Counted from the stretch's first letter, positions 32,690 through 43,349 are shown. The stretch is DNA of 64,000 nucleotides from Rapana venosa (GCA_028751875.1 CM054134.1:45453764-45517763); one strand, 5' to 3'. The notes: generated by a model from the sequence alone, not told the origin. Numbers and translations are program-made.

Positions 32690-33560
32690 CAGTGGGAATA
32701 AAACCCGACCCAAAAAAATCCCCAGCTATGGGAAAAATAGCAGCTTGGAGAGGAGATGGGCGCCGCCAAGCAATCCACGCCCACAGAAATCCCTACATGG
32801 ACAACACTGCAAGGAAAGACATGCCGGATCGGTTTGAGGCCCGGAATACCAACAAAAACCCCGCCTTCCATTGGAGCGTTCCAGGATGGAGGTGGAAAAT
32901 ATGCGACTGGGGACGCACACTACAGCTATCAAACTCCAGGCTGAAAGGACCATCATTGGTACATGGAACATCCGTACCTTAACACATGTGGGAAGCTCCA
33001 AGAGCTAACCCACGAACTTCGAAGATACGAATGGGACAATACTGGGACTGGCCGAAGTCGTTGGGTCGGATTCGGCGAAGCAAAATACAGAGGAGGATCA
33101 CAAACTATGGTATAGTGGCGACGGGCTAAAAACACCAACACGGAGTAGGATTTCTTGTAAACAAGAAGAGCCCAACAGTGTTCAGTGTTCCCCAAATTTT
33201 TCAAGCAGACGTCCCCCCATGCGTGTCGCAGCAAAACCACAAAAACATGCCCATATCAAGTCTATCACCAACTCAGACTACGTAGGAAGCAATCGGTGTT
33301 TCTACGAAATTTGGAGAGCGCCATCAAATCAACTCCAAAAAAAGGACTTTCTCGGATCCGGGGCGACTGGAATGCCAAGATGGGACCTGACGTTTATGAC
33401 CAATGGCCAGGACGTGGGGCCGTTTTTGGCGGGGACAAACTAATGATAGAGGTCTCAATTTTTTGGAATTCGCAAGCACCACAATTTTTACAACCGGGGA
33501 AGAAAAAACTCTCGTAAAGGTGAGACCAAAACTTGAAACCCATTATGGCTTGAACAGGGT
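32690..33560 (+). mobile_element. Inverted 5' segment of the RTE-like LINE (endonuclease N-terminus)
   Basis: The plus strand reads IIGTWNIRTLTHVGKLQELT, then ELRRYEWD and RGDWNAKMGPDVYDQW. This is the first two-thirds of an APE-type endonuclease (WN, then the GDxNAK motif). It ends near a LEFAST motif, just before the point where the minus-strand segment begins (LTTLNPPKT). Together the two give one element with an inverted 5' end. 32690-32955 would be the 5' leader. Confidence 0.7.
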
Positions 33561-33884
33561 TTTGAATGCAAAAAAACAAAAAAAAAAAAAAGAAAACAAA
33601 ACTTCAAAAAGCATCAAAAACCCAACCCATCCATTTCTTTGTACTTTCAAAGCTTAAAAGAAGCCCCTTGGGGGCGGAGGCTTTTGATAAAACCTGGAGT
33701 AATGCCAAAATTGGGTCGGCTGCTAGTATAGCTTTTCCCCCTTTTTTTTTTTCTGTTAAAGCGATCTGAGAGCAGCTCAGACAGCAAAATGGCTGATGCC
33801 CCCCTTTGATAAATCGGATCGATATCATTCCTTAGAGTTTATATCTTTTCATCTTTTCGCGCTTATTTTCACCCTTCGTGATAA
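33561..33884. other. Unassigned
   Basis: A-rich word near 33570-33600, then unassigned sequence with no gene evidence. Confidence 0.4.
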
Positions 33885-34743
33885 GTGTGTTTGTTTTGTG
33901 TTTGTGTGGGTGTGTTTTTGTGTGTTTTGTTGTGTTTTTGGGGTTTTGTTGTGTTTGTGTGGTTTTTGTTGTGTGTGTGTGTTGTGTGTGTGTTGTTGGG
34001 TTGTGGTGTGGGGTGGTGTGTGTGGTGTGTGTGTTTTGGGGGGTGTGTGTGTGTGTGTGGTGTGTGGTGGGGTAAAAAAACGCTTTTGGGATCTCGTTTT
34101 AGTTTTACATGTTTGTTGTTGTTGTTCTGTTACCCTTTCGTTCTTATTCTTTTCGTCTCCATTCTCTCTTTTTCTTTTCCTCTACGCACACACAACGCAG
34201 GACGCACAAAAAACATACACCCCCCCCCCCCCCCCCACATACACACAAAATAAAAAACACCCACTCACACTCATCCACCCACCCACCACCCACCCACCTC
34301 ACTCGCCCACCCACAACCCACCCACCAACACCCACTCCACACCCCCCCACCCACCCCTCACCACCCACCCACACACCCACCCACACCCCTCACTGACACA
34401 CCCCCCCCACCCACCACCACCCACCAACTCACCAAACCCCCCACCTCTCACAACACACACACACACCCACACACCCCCCACCACAACACACACCCACACA
34501 CACACCCACTCACACCCACCCACCCAACCACTCACACACCCACCCACACACCCACTCACACCCCCACTAAACCCACTCACACACCCACCCACTCACCCAC
34601 CCACACACCCACCCACACACCCACTAACACACCCACTCACACACACACACACACACCCACCACCCACCCACACTCACCCACCCACCCACACACTCACTCA
34701 CACCCCCCCCCCCCCCCCCACCCCCACCCCCCCACTCACTCAC
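33885..34743. repeat. (GT)n-rich and (CCCA)n-rich low-complexity DNA in the M1 intron
   Basis: GT/TTTTGG words at 33887-34075, then long CACCCAC words at 34205-34740 ending two bases from the M1 exon donor. Frames up to 391 residues across it are artefacts, although one happens to run antisense to the M1 exon. Confidence 0.9.
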
Positions 34744-34879
34744 CTTGGTGAAACTGTTGGGGGTATCCTCCACATACTCGAAGGCGCAGACGATGAAGCA
34801 GACCAGGTAGGTGCTCATCTTCACAGACTTCTGGAACGGGGTCTGCCACAAAACCTTCCCTGCCAGGAACTGGGTCTGG
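34744..34879 (-). CDS. M1 aminopeptidase, exon with the 'KSVKMSTYL' motif
   Basis: Metalloprotease-family exon from the N-terminal beta domain, before the catalytic domain. It encodes QTQFLAGKVLWQTPFQ, then KSVKMSTYLVCFIVCAFEYV and EDTPNSFTK. Relatives (APN, glutamyl aminopeptidase, TRH-degrading enzyme) have W-x-x-T-x-F-x-x-S-V-x-M-S-T-Y-L-V-x-F-x-V at this place. The acceptor is TTTTTTCCAG just above 34879 and the donor is AAG|GTGAGT just below 34744. The length is 136 bp (1 + 45 codons), so it leaves in phase 0. It lies about 7.7 kb downstream of the other M1 exon, on the same strand. The catalytic GAMEN and HExxH exons were not found in the window. Confidence 0.88.
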
Positions 34880-34954
34880 CTGGAAAAAACCAACAGATAC
34901 ATAACCAGGTTTATAATATTAAATGTTATTGTTGGTATCCTTTCCACGGATGCT

Positions 34955-35545
34955 ATAGCCAAAGTGGTTAAGGCTGTTCATTTTTTCCGGTTGGGATGCT
35001 GAGACAAGAAGTGGGAGGCAGTCATCATCCCCGGAAGACATGGAGTTGCGCTCTAGGTTTTTGATTCTTCTGGTACAGCGTGGGTTGTGGCTGGGCCCGA
35101 ACAGTCGGACACGGGAATGGCAGACAGTCCCTATACTGTGGCAGAAGGGACGGGTGAAATCTGATCTGACGCTGGTCTGTCTGCCTTGTCTGCAGCTTTT
35201 CTTTCTCCGAGGACCTGTCATATAAATAGCATCCCCCCACCTTCTGGAAATTCGCGCTTGGTGGAATTCCCTCATTTCTATCCCTTCTCTTTTTTTTTCT
35301 AGGCCGTGTTCTTTTTCTTCCTGTCACCTCCTTCTTGTCTATTTTTTAAAACCTTCTGCTGGGTCCATTCTCCTGCCTCTTTTTTGTTGTTGTTGAAGAA
35401 AGACTTTAAAAAGATAGAAATTCTCTCCCACGCCTTGGTTGGATGCGCTGGGCCTGACTTGTCAGGTGCTCATCGGCAGCGCAGCGCAGCGCATTTTCGC
35501 TTACATGACAGACAGCAATAGATGCTGTCTGAGCGTTCGATGAAG
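34955..35545 (+). repeat. SINE-C, best copy
   Basis: tRNA-like head TATAGCCAAAGTGGTTAAGG (about 34958). A middle part (35043-35210) resembles the LINE end at 43745-43880. Then comes the ACCTTCTGGAAATTCGCG body, TTCTCTCCCACGCCTTGG, TGGGCCTGACTTGTCAGG, and a perfect 9-bp palindrome (CAGACAGCA / TGCTGTCTG, 35509-35531) before a (GAA)n tail. It lies just upstream (in gene sense) of the M1 exon at 34744. Confidence 0.75.
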
Positions 35546-35770
35546 AAGAAAAAGAGGAGGGGGAGGAGGAGGAGACGAAGAAGAAAAGAAGAAGAAGAAG
35601 AAGAACAACAACAACAACAACAACAAGAATAAAAACAAGAAAACAAGAAGAACAGGAACAATAAGAACAAAAAGAATTAGAAAAGGAAGAAGAAAATTGA
35701 AAGAAGAAAAATTGCGAAGAATTGGGAAGAAGGAGGAGGAGGGGGAGGAAAGAAGAAGAAGATATACTAT
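35546..35770. repeat. (GAA)/(CAA)n tail-derived tract
   Basis: GAAGAA, CAACAA and one TTGCGAAG word after the SINE-C end. Confidence 0.85.
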
Positions 35771-35775
35771 TTTGA

Positions 35776-35860
35776 CTGATGGTATAGCGAAGTGGTTAAG
35801 ATCGTTCGACTTCAATCTCATTGGTTTATGAATCGTGGTTCGAGTCTCCAAGCGGGGAAT
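35776..35860 (+). repeat. tRNA-like SINE head
   Basis: GGTATAGCGAAGTGGTTAAG (A box) and GTGGTTCGAGTCTCC (B box). The anticodon region is not canonical and the tail is short. Confidence 0.55.
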
Positions 35861-35889
35861 GGGAGGAGACGAACAGAGATATATAAAAA

Positions 35890-35898
35890 CAATTAGAG

Positions 35899-35931
<33 letters not shown>

Positions 35932-35966
35932 TTAGAGAGAGGAGAGAGAGAGAGAGAGAGAGAGAG
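35890..35966. repeat. (GA)n abutting the LINE copy 2 3' end
   Basis: GA words with small breaks, joined directly to the terminal TTCGGATTCGG of LINE copy 2. Confidence 0.95.
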
Positions 35967-36187
35967 TTCGGATTCGGATCGGATGTTTATTCATTAGGCC
36001 AATAGCCCATAATGAAGGGGAAGTGAACAAAAAAACCCAAATCATCAGAAACATTACAACAACATATATCAACAATATGAGAGTCATAATAATGAACTAT
36101 GTGGCAATTTCTCTCAGCTTGAAGGCTTTATGAAGGAGTGAGACAGGTTCCAAATATCGTTATGTCTTGTAGAGGACATCAGCAAAA

Positions 36188-39100
36188 TTAATTTGAACGT
36201 GCAAGGCTGTCGAAATATTTAGGTGAAATAAACTTATCTCTGAGCTCCTTAAAAATGGACAGCACAGAACTAAATTACCTCATCATCTTTATCATTTTAC
36301 AGAGAGGACATATCAAATCAATGTCATTACAATCTCTATATCGAAAGTGATGAGTACTAAACTTGAAATACCCAACCTAAACCTTGTTTGTCACTATTTT
36401 TCAAATGTCTGTCCATATCTGAAATCAAATACAACTCATCTCATGTGACTACAAAATAATCTATAAAAATCAAACCTTGTGCTATTTTGAACAGTTCACT
36501 CCACTCTGCCATCTGCATCAACTAAACGTTGACGAAAAATTCTTAAAAATGCCTTTACACTTCCCACACCTTGATTCATCCACACATCACCAAGCCATAT
36601 TCATGCAAACAAATACGTACATCAGTCACCCAATTTTTCTTACCTTACTATCTAACTCGAATAACATTTTTATACGCTTTGAAAGGTAATCTTGATCTCC
36701 CATTTCCCAAAATTTTGAGCCAATAGCGTATACATTGAACAGCTGATTAATGTTATTGGAAACTATTGGTTTCACCATATACAAGGTCGTTAGGTGTACG
36801 CATGTCACCCCCAAAAACTTTTTCAGAGCAAATAAATGTACAGATTCACAGGCAATTGCAGCTTATTCAATCCCCACAACTCGGAACCGTACTGTGCAAC
36901 AGGCGTATTGAGAGTCAAATACCTTCAGAAACAGTTTTATCGACGAGTTGTTAAGTGTGGACAGTCTTTTCATTACACAAAATAAAGATTTTTGCTCTCT
37001 GCAGCCAGATCTTACACGCTGAGACAAACTAGGCGAGTTGTAAAAATACTCCCAATACTTGTATGCATTAACAACAGGCATTAATTATTATCATAAACCC
37101 AACCTCTCCCTAGCACTCAAAAAACCGCCTTTCCTAAACACAATGATGTTGCTTTTCTTCAAGTTAACCTTCACTGGAGCGAGGCAGCAGCATCTGTAGA
37201 TTATTCAACTGAACCTGCAAACCTATAGCAGTCTCTGATAACAAAATAATGTCATCTGCAAGCAACAGATAAACAGTTCAAAGCACTGCAAGGAATATGC
37301 ACGTGTCTTCCTTTATCAATTATTTCTATTGCCAGTCGTTTATAAAAAGAGAAAACAAAACTGGACTGCATACATCCCCCTGCTCACCCCTGCCGTGCAG
37401 TTAATAACATCGGTCAGAGCGGCACCACACCTAACTCTACATTTTACATGCTCATACATGGCTTTAATACATGAATGTAATTTACCATTTATACCATTCT
37501 TAGATAAAATAGGCCACAGCAAACTTCTATTTAAGAATCAAAGGCTTTCTCGAAATCATAAAAGCCACATATAATTTACGGTTAAGGGAAAATTGTTTCT
37601 GCACTAGGCTAACAATGTAAACATATGATCATTGTTGAGTATCCTTTTTTAAATCCAGCTTGAAAATCACCTGTAATTCATTTTCTTTACCCACTCTTGT
37701 ATCTAACGATTAATAATGTGCTGAACAATTTACTACTGACATTGCTAGGGAAATACCTCTATAGTTATTAGGATTATTGTATCAACCTTTTTATAAAGTG
37801 GTAACACAACTGATTCTGTCCTGCTTCTGGAAATAACCCATTGTCAAACAAAACATTAAAGAGCTTTGTGAAAACCGCAAAACCTGTTCATTGTAGTTTT
37901 TAATACACTTCCCAACAATGCCTATCAGCCCAGAAGCCTGCGGTCTTTCAGTTTTCTTACTGCAAACAGTAACTTTCCCTCTAGATATTGGACGATTAAA
38001 ACAACTGTTACTTTCAATACGTGTATCCTCAATTACATTTTCATTGCTTACTTCCTTGTCAGCAATGATTTAAAATGCTGAAACAGCGTCAAGACTGATG
38101 TTATTTTTAGGCAAATTCTTTTTAATAGAAGCCTTGTGAATAGTATCCCAAAATACTCTTTGATCATGTATAGAGTTTACAAGTTTATCTAACAATTGAG
38201 CATTAAACTCTTTCTCTTTTCTTTTCAACAGATATTTATATTCCCGTCTAACTCTTGTATATTCATTACGAACTTGTACGTCCAAAGTACGTCGATATTT
38301 TTTCAATAATCTTCTCACATGTCTTCTGTTGTTAAAACATTCATTGTCAAACCAACCACCTGATCTTTTAGGGTTATTTACAGACACACATTTCGTCATA
38401 CACTCGGCACACTCTTTTATAGATTCATTAAACATATCTAAAGCAGCATTAATGTCAAAGTCAATCAAATCAATTGCTGTATTAATTTTTTCGTGAACTA
38501 TATCTGAACATAGAGTATCTTTAAAGACAATAGCATGCTCATTATTCCATACCATTTTCTTGAATGTTTGTGTACTGACTAATTCACGAGTATTATAGAA
38601 GTTATTGCTTGGAAAGTTCACATTAAGCGTAAGAGGCATGTGATCAGAGTCTATTCGTTCAGATATGAGCAATTCACACGTGTCACACACAGTAGAAAAC
38701 AATTCATCAGAAAATAAAAAATAATCATTTACACTACTTCCAGAGTCTGATTAGGTATGTATAGCAACCCTCACGGTCGCCGTTACATACACCATTTAAA
38801 ATACTCAGACTTAAAGTTGTACACATATTCAATAACAGTTTTCCATAATTATTTAACTTAGAATCTTTGAACAGCGAACAGCACTGAGTGCCTGACTTTC
38901 GCATTGCATGTCAAGAACAGAATTTCCCAGTGATTTTGACCAATATTAGCCGTTCTACAATTCAAATCTCCACACAGGATAACATAAGCATCATAGTTCA
39001 GTAAACAATCAATCAGACATTTCTTCCAGTAACTGTACCCCATTCTCAAGATCAAAATGAACGTAAAAACGGAGATCCCTCTGGTGGAATGTAAGCACAC

Positions 39101-39675
39101 ATATAAAGCACATCTTTCAAAGTACCAAACAGTTGTTTATCAATAAGAAATACACAAAAATTAACATATGTCACTTCAATCATTTTTTACAAATGGCATG
39201 AACTCATCTTTTATCAAAACAAACCAAACCACCTGAACGCCTTCCTTGTTTAGTAAACTTAGTTGCAGGTTTACAAACAACTGTAAAGCCAGTAAATATA
39301 TTCGGCTCACAATATTCCACAAATGTCTCAACCAAACAAATAAAATCAAAGTTGCACACATACGAAACGAAATCATAATCTTTGATTTTTGAAAGCAGAC
39401 CATTAATATTCCATGAAAGAAAAGAAAAAGGTCGTTTATTTACACATTCAGATGAATTATTTACACATGACCCCACATTCTCATCATCTTGTACACATCA
39501 TCAGAGTATGCACTTTTATTCATCAACAACACCTTTCATCCTCCTGGCTGTCAATCATTCCTTCAACCTCCACGTGCTCATCAGACAACATAAACAATTC
39601 ACCCCCAATGTTCTTGTCAACACTTTCACGTGCGTGAATGTCACAGTCAGTAGGCTCTCTGTGGGTGTCAAACAT
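36188..39675 (-). pseudogene. LINE copy 2 ORF2: endonuclease + reverse transcriptase
   Basis: Same protein as in copy 1, from ATG 39673-39675 to the TAA at 36188-36190. The clean blocks are 39476-39204 (FLSWNINGL, LVETFVE), 39100-38858 (VILCGDLNCR) and 38702-38070 (SDHMPL and the linker to RT, 210 residues open). The RT half is cut by frequent one-base losses; YEHVKCRVRCGAAL and the CTAGV segment remain readable near 37340-37522. Copy 2 is useful for correcting copy 1, for example in the 16665 region. Confidence 0.88.
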
Positions 39676-39726
39676 TTTTTACTACCCAAGTAAAATTTGG
39701 TGCAGATCGCTAGGCCGGCCAATTTC

Positions 39727-40737
39727 CTATTTTTGTGCAGTAAGTCTGTCATTTCTGTCGAGATAGTGTCGGGTTCCGTCAATGACAAGGTGGTCAAACA
39801 CCATGAAGCATTTTTTTCCCGCTGTTGCGTGCTTCTTTTCAGATGAGGAGTCAGTTTCCGTCTTATTTCGCGTACGCGAGTGGAGAAGTCTTCGCCAATA
39901 AACACATCGCTGCCTTTTAACTTTCTTTTTCTTTAAGTATTTTGACTTTGTCCTTATAGAAGCAGCAACGTGCTATAATCGGGGGAGTCAGGTTTTCCAC
40001 TTAGACGGTGGACTCTGTCAAACTCTATGTCTCGTGCCATTTCCAGTGTGTCAGTCAACAAGTCTCTGATCATGCCTTCACATTCATCATTTGTCTCGTT
40101 AGGGTTTTTCTTTATGCCATGGAAGATCAAGTTGTTGCGCTTTAGACCTGCCCTCTAAGTCATCTGTCTTTTGTTCTATAGGGCATCAATCCTGTTCATA
40201 AGGTCAGTGTTGGTCTTTGTCAGTTCCTGGTTTTTGTGTCTCAAATCACTCACCTCCTCTCTCACACCCACCACCTCCCTCTGTAGCACAGAAATCTGTT
40301 CCATAAAACCATTCATACTTGTTTCCATCTTTTCCATTCTACAGTTCATGTCATTTTTGAAGTCTTCCAGTATAGTTCTAATCTCCATCAGCGTTGTTCC
40401 ATCAGGAGAAGGAGGAGACGTCTGCCCACTGTCCTGAGAAGCGCCCGTCTTGTCCGTACTGGCTCGCCGTCCGCCACTGGTCAGTCGTGTCTGCCTCAAG
40501 GATTCTGGCTTTGGGTGTACAGGCCCTGGGTTCTGCTCAACATCGCCACACCGTAAAAGCTAGTCCGCCCCAAAACATCAGGGTGAGGAGCAGGCCTAGG
40601 GTAACACCGTCAACACGGCGGTGCAGTGTCAGAGTGCGAAGTGCATGGCGCTTTGTCCCTGGCTCTTTTCAACATAAAAGCAGGTATACAGTCGAAGCAT
40701 CCACACCTGGCTCGAAACACCAAAGGTCCAGAGGCAT
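39727..40737 (-). pseudogene. LINE copy 2 ORF1 with 2A motif, frameshifted
   Basis: Same layout as copy 1 ORF1: 2A motif, coiled coil (intact at 40499-40176) and RRM, ending at TAG 39727-39729. The leader is damaged. An extra base about 15 nt before the motif puts a TAG just ahead of LLRCGD in the 2A frame, and single bases are missing earlier. A second break near 40140-40180 disrupts the coiled-coil/RRM junction. Not coding as assembled. Confidence 0.85.
40521..40544 (-). other. 2A ribosome-skipping motif, LINE copy 2
   Basis: Codes for the same DVEQNPGP as copy 1, and the sequence after it (VHPKPES) is unchanged. The in-frame TAG a few codons upstream would stop the leader in this copy. 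Confidence 0.88.
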
Positions 40738-40862
40738 GGCACTTATCTACTGCTAGCCAAACTTTCAAAGAGAAGTACTGTCACTGTCACTGGCAATCGA
40801 CAATATCTTGCTGAGATGTTATCTGCGACCTACATGATCGCAAGATCAGTTCACAGCCCCCC

Positions 40863-40873
40863 GAGAGAGAGAG

Positions 40874-40911
<38 letters not shown>

Positions 40912-41000
40912 CCTAGGAAGGAGGAGGAGAAGGAGGAAGAGGAGAAGGAGGAGGAGGAGAAGGGAGAGAGACAAACAGAGACAGACTGAGACAGACAGTG
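40863..41000. repeat. (GA)n and (GGA)n tract at LINE copy 2 5' end
   Basis: GA words up to about 40907, then GGAGAA words and CAGA words. Confidence 0.9.
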
Positions 41001-42247
41001 ACCATGATAGAGACATAAGGCAAAGAAACTGGGAAAAAAAAACACCCTAAAATGAAGATAAAGAAACAAGAAAAGATGATACTTCAAAAAATGAACAGAA
41101 AAGAATTAATAACCTTAACTGAAAGAGAACTATATACTAATAAACAACGAAATAAGATTTTTTAAAAATAAATAAAATCATGCTAAAGTTAATAAGCTTT
41201 CACGGAACGATTGTCCTTTTCTTGGCGAAATTGCAACAGAAACAGCATATACCGTGGCACGAAAATACTTCTGCGAAAAGATGAGCCAGATAGATGTGCT
41301 CCGTGTAGAATAGCCATCAGCGTGGTCTAGTATTCGGGTTTCCCCTTCCCTAATGATATCAGCCGAACGGGTTTCTTTCCCGAAATGGAATGCTTGTTTG
41401 GCATCCTAACATCGTCATCACTGGTCCGTTGTTATGTATGGAGTACCCTCATAATATTATCTTCGTAACACTTACGCATCATATTAACATCGATGTGAAC
41501 TGGTTTCTTTGTATGACTTGGCCTCCCTCGTAACGTTATTTTCCAAAACGACACATATGACAAGATAATTGCAGTTGGGCTTTTTAAAAAAAAAATGTAA
41601 GACAAGATCGTAATCTTGATATGTGACCTTCCACCATAAGCGCTTCGATTTGTTTGTTTTTTTACAAGATTCAGCGCTATATAAATTCCATATATTATTA
41701 TTAATATTATAATATGATAAATCGTTGTGCACCAGAGGTCAGTTTGTGTGTTGTTGTTTTTTAGTTGTTAATAATGTTATTGATATGCAATAAAAAGGAT
41801 ATTCAATACCCCAAAGAAAAGAAGAGATTAAAATGGGATTATTGTATGCAAAGTTATTATTACTCGTTGAAATGCTGGACTCCAGGAAGGGGGTACAACA
41901 AAATGAAAAATTGACAAGTTAATTGTTGCATCGTAATTGGTTGGTCAGGTTTAGTTAGGGCTTTGGGTGAAGGGAATGAAATTATGTCTGGGCGTGCGTT
42001 CGTGTGTGTGTGTATGTATGTACGCGTGCGCGCGTGTGTGTGTAAGGGCGTGCGTGCCTGCGTGCGAGTGTGTGAGTGTGTGTGCGTTCCTGCGTGCGAG
42101 TGTGTGTGTGTGTATCTGTGATACCTTTATTTGAACTTACCTTGGAATGTTTATACCAATATAAAATGTAGCTTTCTTGTGCCTTTTGAGAGATACTGAT
42201 ACAACGTTATCAATGTACCTGCCAATATTGCAATTACCCTTCCATGG
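41001..42247. other. M1 intron, mostly unassigned; L2-like 3' end at 41638-41715
   Basis: AGCGCTTCGATTTG, then AGCGCTATATAAATT and (ATT)n at 41638-41715 (+) mark a LINE/SINE 3' end like that at 45000-45080. GT/GC words at 42003-42115. No gene. Confidence 0.5.
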
Positions 42248-42539
42248 AATGATTTAAGCTGCTGACCTGCTGACTCGGGTTCGATTCCCGTTCACGGGGG
42301 ATATTTTCCTCTGGAGTTAACATCAGTGCCGACTCCACTCTCCCCCCTAAAAGTCCTTCGGATGAAACTATAAACCGAGGCCCCGTGAGCGAACGCACGC
42401 AGGACATTTTGCGCACACGCTTTTCGGAAGAGTAGGCCATTGTGTGCCGGTGGGATTGGAGGCCAAAATTGACAAAACTGCATACACACGGGACTTGATG
42501 GGGGAAAACCCCCCCCCATGTGTGCTTATTTTCCCTTAT

Positions 42540-42540
<1 letters not shown>
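42248..42540 (+). repeat. SINE-B copy in the M1 intron
   Basis: B box GGGTTCGATTCCC at 42277-42289, body TCTGGAGTTAACATCAGTGC and GGATGAAACTATAAACCGAG, central TTTTCGGAAGAGTAGGCC. The 3' end runs into the poly(G) at 42541. Confidence 0.85.

Positions 42541-42582
<42 letters not shown>
42541..42582. repeat. Poly(G) run of about 42 bases
   Basis: It lies 20 bases from the 3' end of the M1 exon and probably hides its splice donor. Confidence 0.85.
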
Positions 42583-42583
<1 letters not shown>

Positions 42584-42603
42584 GGTTGGGTTTAACCCCC
42601 CCC

Positions 42604-42741
42604 CGGCGGCATGTTGGACAGTGCTCCATACCCCTGTTTGGAATCAGGGTGACGGAGAACTCTGCCTTCAGGCTGGGCTCGTCCATGCAGGGGAAAGCTC
42701 TGCGGGCGCTCACCGGTTCAAACTTGGATGTCGCCAGGTAT
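42604..42741 (-). CDS. M1 aminopeptidase, exon with the '[11 protein letters not shown]' motif
   Basis: Upstream exon of the M1 gene. It encodes [35 protein letters not shown] and then RGME. The family pattern is ATxxEPxDARRAFPCFDEPxxKAxFxxxxxxPxxxxALSNMP. After RGME, restoring one missing base would give the usual ALSNMP run; as assembled it reads off frame. The acceptor is TTTTCTGACAG just above 42741. The donor should lie near 42604 but is buried in C/G homopolymer. In relatives this block is followed, about 15-20 residues on, by the sequence in the exon at 34744-34879, so the two belong to one gene. The product is a membrane or secreted zinc aminopeptidase by family. Earlier exons were not found. 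Confidence 0.88.
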
Positions 42742-42754
42742 CTGTCAGAAAACA

Positions 42755-42875
42755 CACACACACAATGAGCGCAGGCACGCACGCACGTACACACACACGC
42801 AGGCAGGCACGCTCGCAGGCACACGCAGGCACGCAAGCAAGCGCGCGCACATACATACACACGCACACACACACA
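42755..42875. repeat. (CA)n / (GCAG)n simple repeat
   Basis: CA and CACGCACG words directly upstream of the M1 exon acceptor. Confidence 0.9.
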
Positions 42876-43044
42876 AAGAGGTCATACTACACAGTTAAAG
42901 GTATGACGTGGTGTTGTTCAGGGTTGCTACAAACACGTACACGCTGCTGTAGATACAACACCGAGGTAGAGCATTCCAAACGTTGTGTGCGCATTCCCTC
43001 CCCTTTTTTTCAAGTTTTCTCTTCAGAATTAACCAAACTTAAAA

Positions 43045-43349
43045 GGAAAAGGTAAAGGTGTCCCCATAACCAAAGTGGACGGGAGGGGAGCCAGGCATTA
43101 GAAGGACCTCACTTCTCTAGGGGTCCCCAATGGAGGGCGGGCGCCCATCTCCTCTCCCTCGCTGCTTTAACCTTTCCCGTGACCCTAAAAGGGCAGGTTA
43201 CCCATTTACAGCTGGGTGAACTGGGGGACCTGTACTGAAGCCGAGGCCGCGCAAACTGTCACCCTTCCAATTGGCACCACGCTCGATGCTGCTTTAACAT
43301 TGACTGGGGGTAAACAAGTGCCTCTGACCACTGAGCTTATCCCGTCCAC
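43045..43349 (-). repeat. SINE-A copy 4, minus strand
   Basis: GGTAAAGGTGTCCCC tail side, GGGCGCCCATCTCCTCTCCC body, CAGCTGGGTGAACTGGGG and a degraded tRNA-like head near 43340. Confidence 0.8.

Larger units (their letters stand above)
35967..40862 (-). mobile_element. 2A-bearing non-LTR retrotransposon, copy 2, near full length, inside the M1 intron
   Basis: About 4.9 kb, colinear with copy 1 from the 5' end (CAGTTCACAGCCCC then GAGAGA) to the terminal hexamers (about three here). The 38100-38860 and 39180-40400 parts are almost identical to copy 1, while 36000-38050 differs mostly by missing single bases. It lies on the same strand as the host M1 aminopeptidase, in the intron between the exons at 42604-42741 and 34744-34879. 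Both flanks are (GA)n, different from each other and from copy 1's outer flanks, so this is an independent insertion and not a segmental duplication. Confidence 0.92.

Noticed and set aside
33796..34971. 391-residue plus-strand frame
   Set aside because: Translates GT and CACCCA repeats; its end runs antisense to a genuine M1 exon.
35776..35860. Functional tRNA gene
   Set aside because: A and B boxes are present, but the spacing and stems do not make a cloverleaf.
13844..40862. Segmental duplication as the reason for two copies of the 2A LINE
   Set aside because: Similarity ends exactly at the LINE ends; outer flanks differ.
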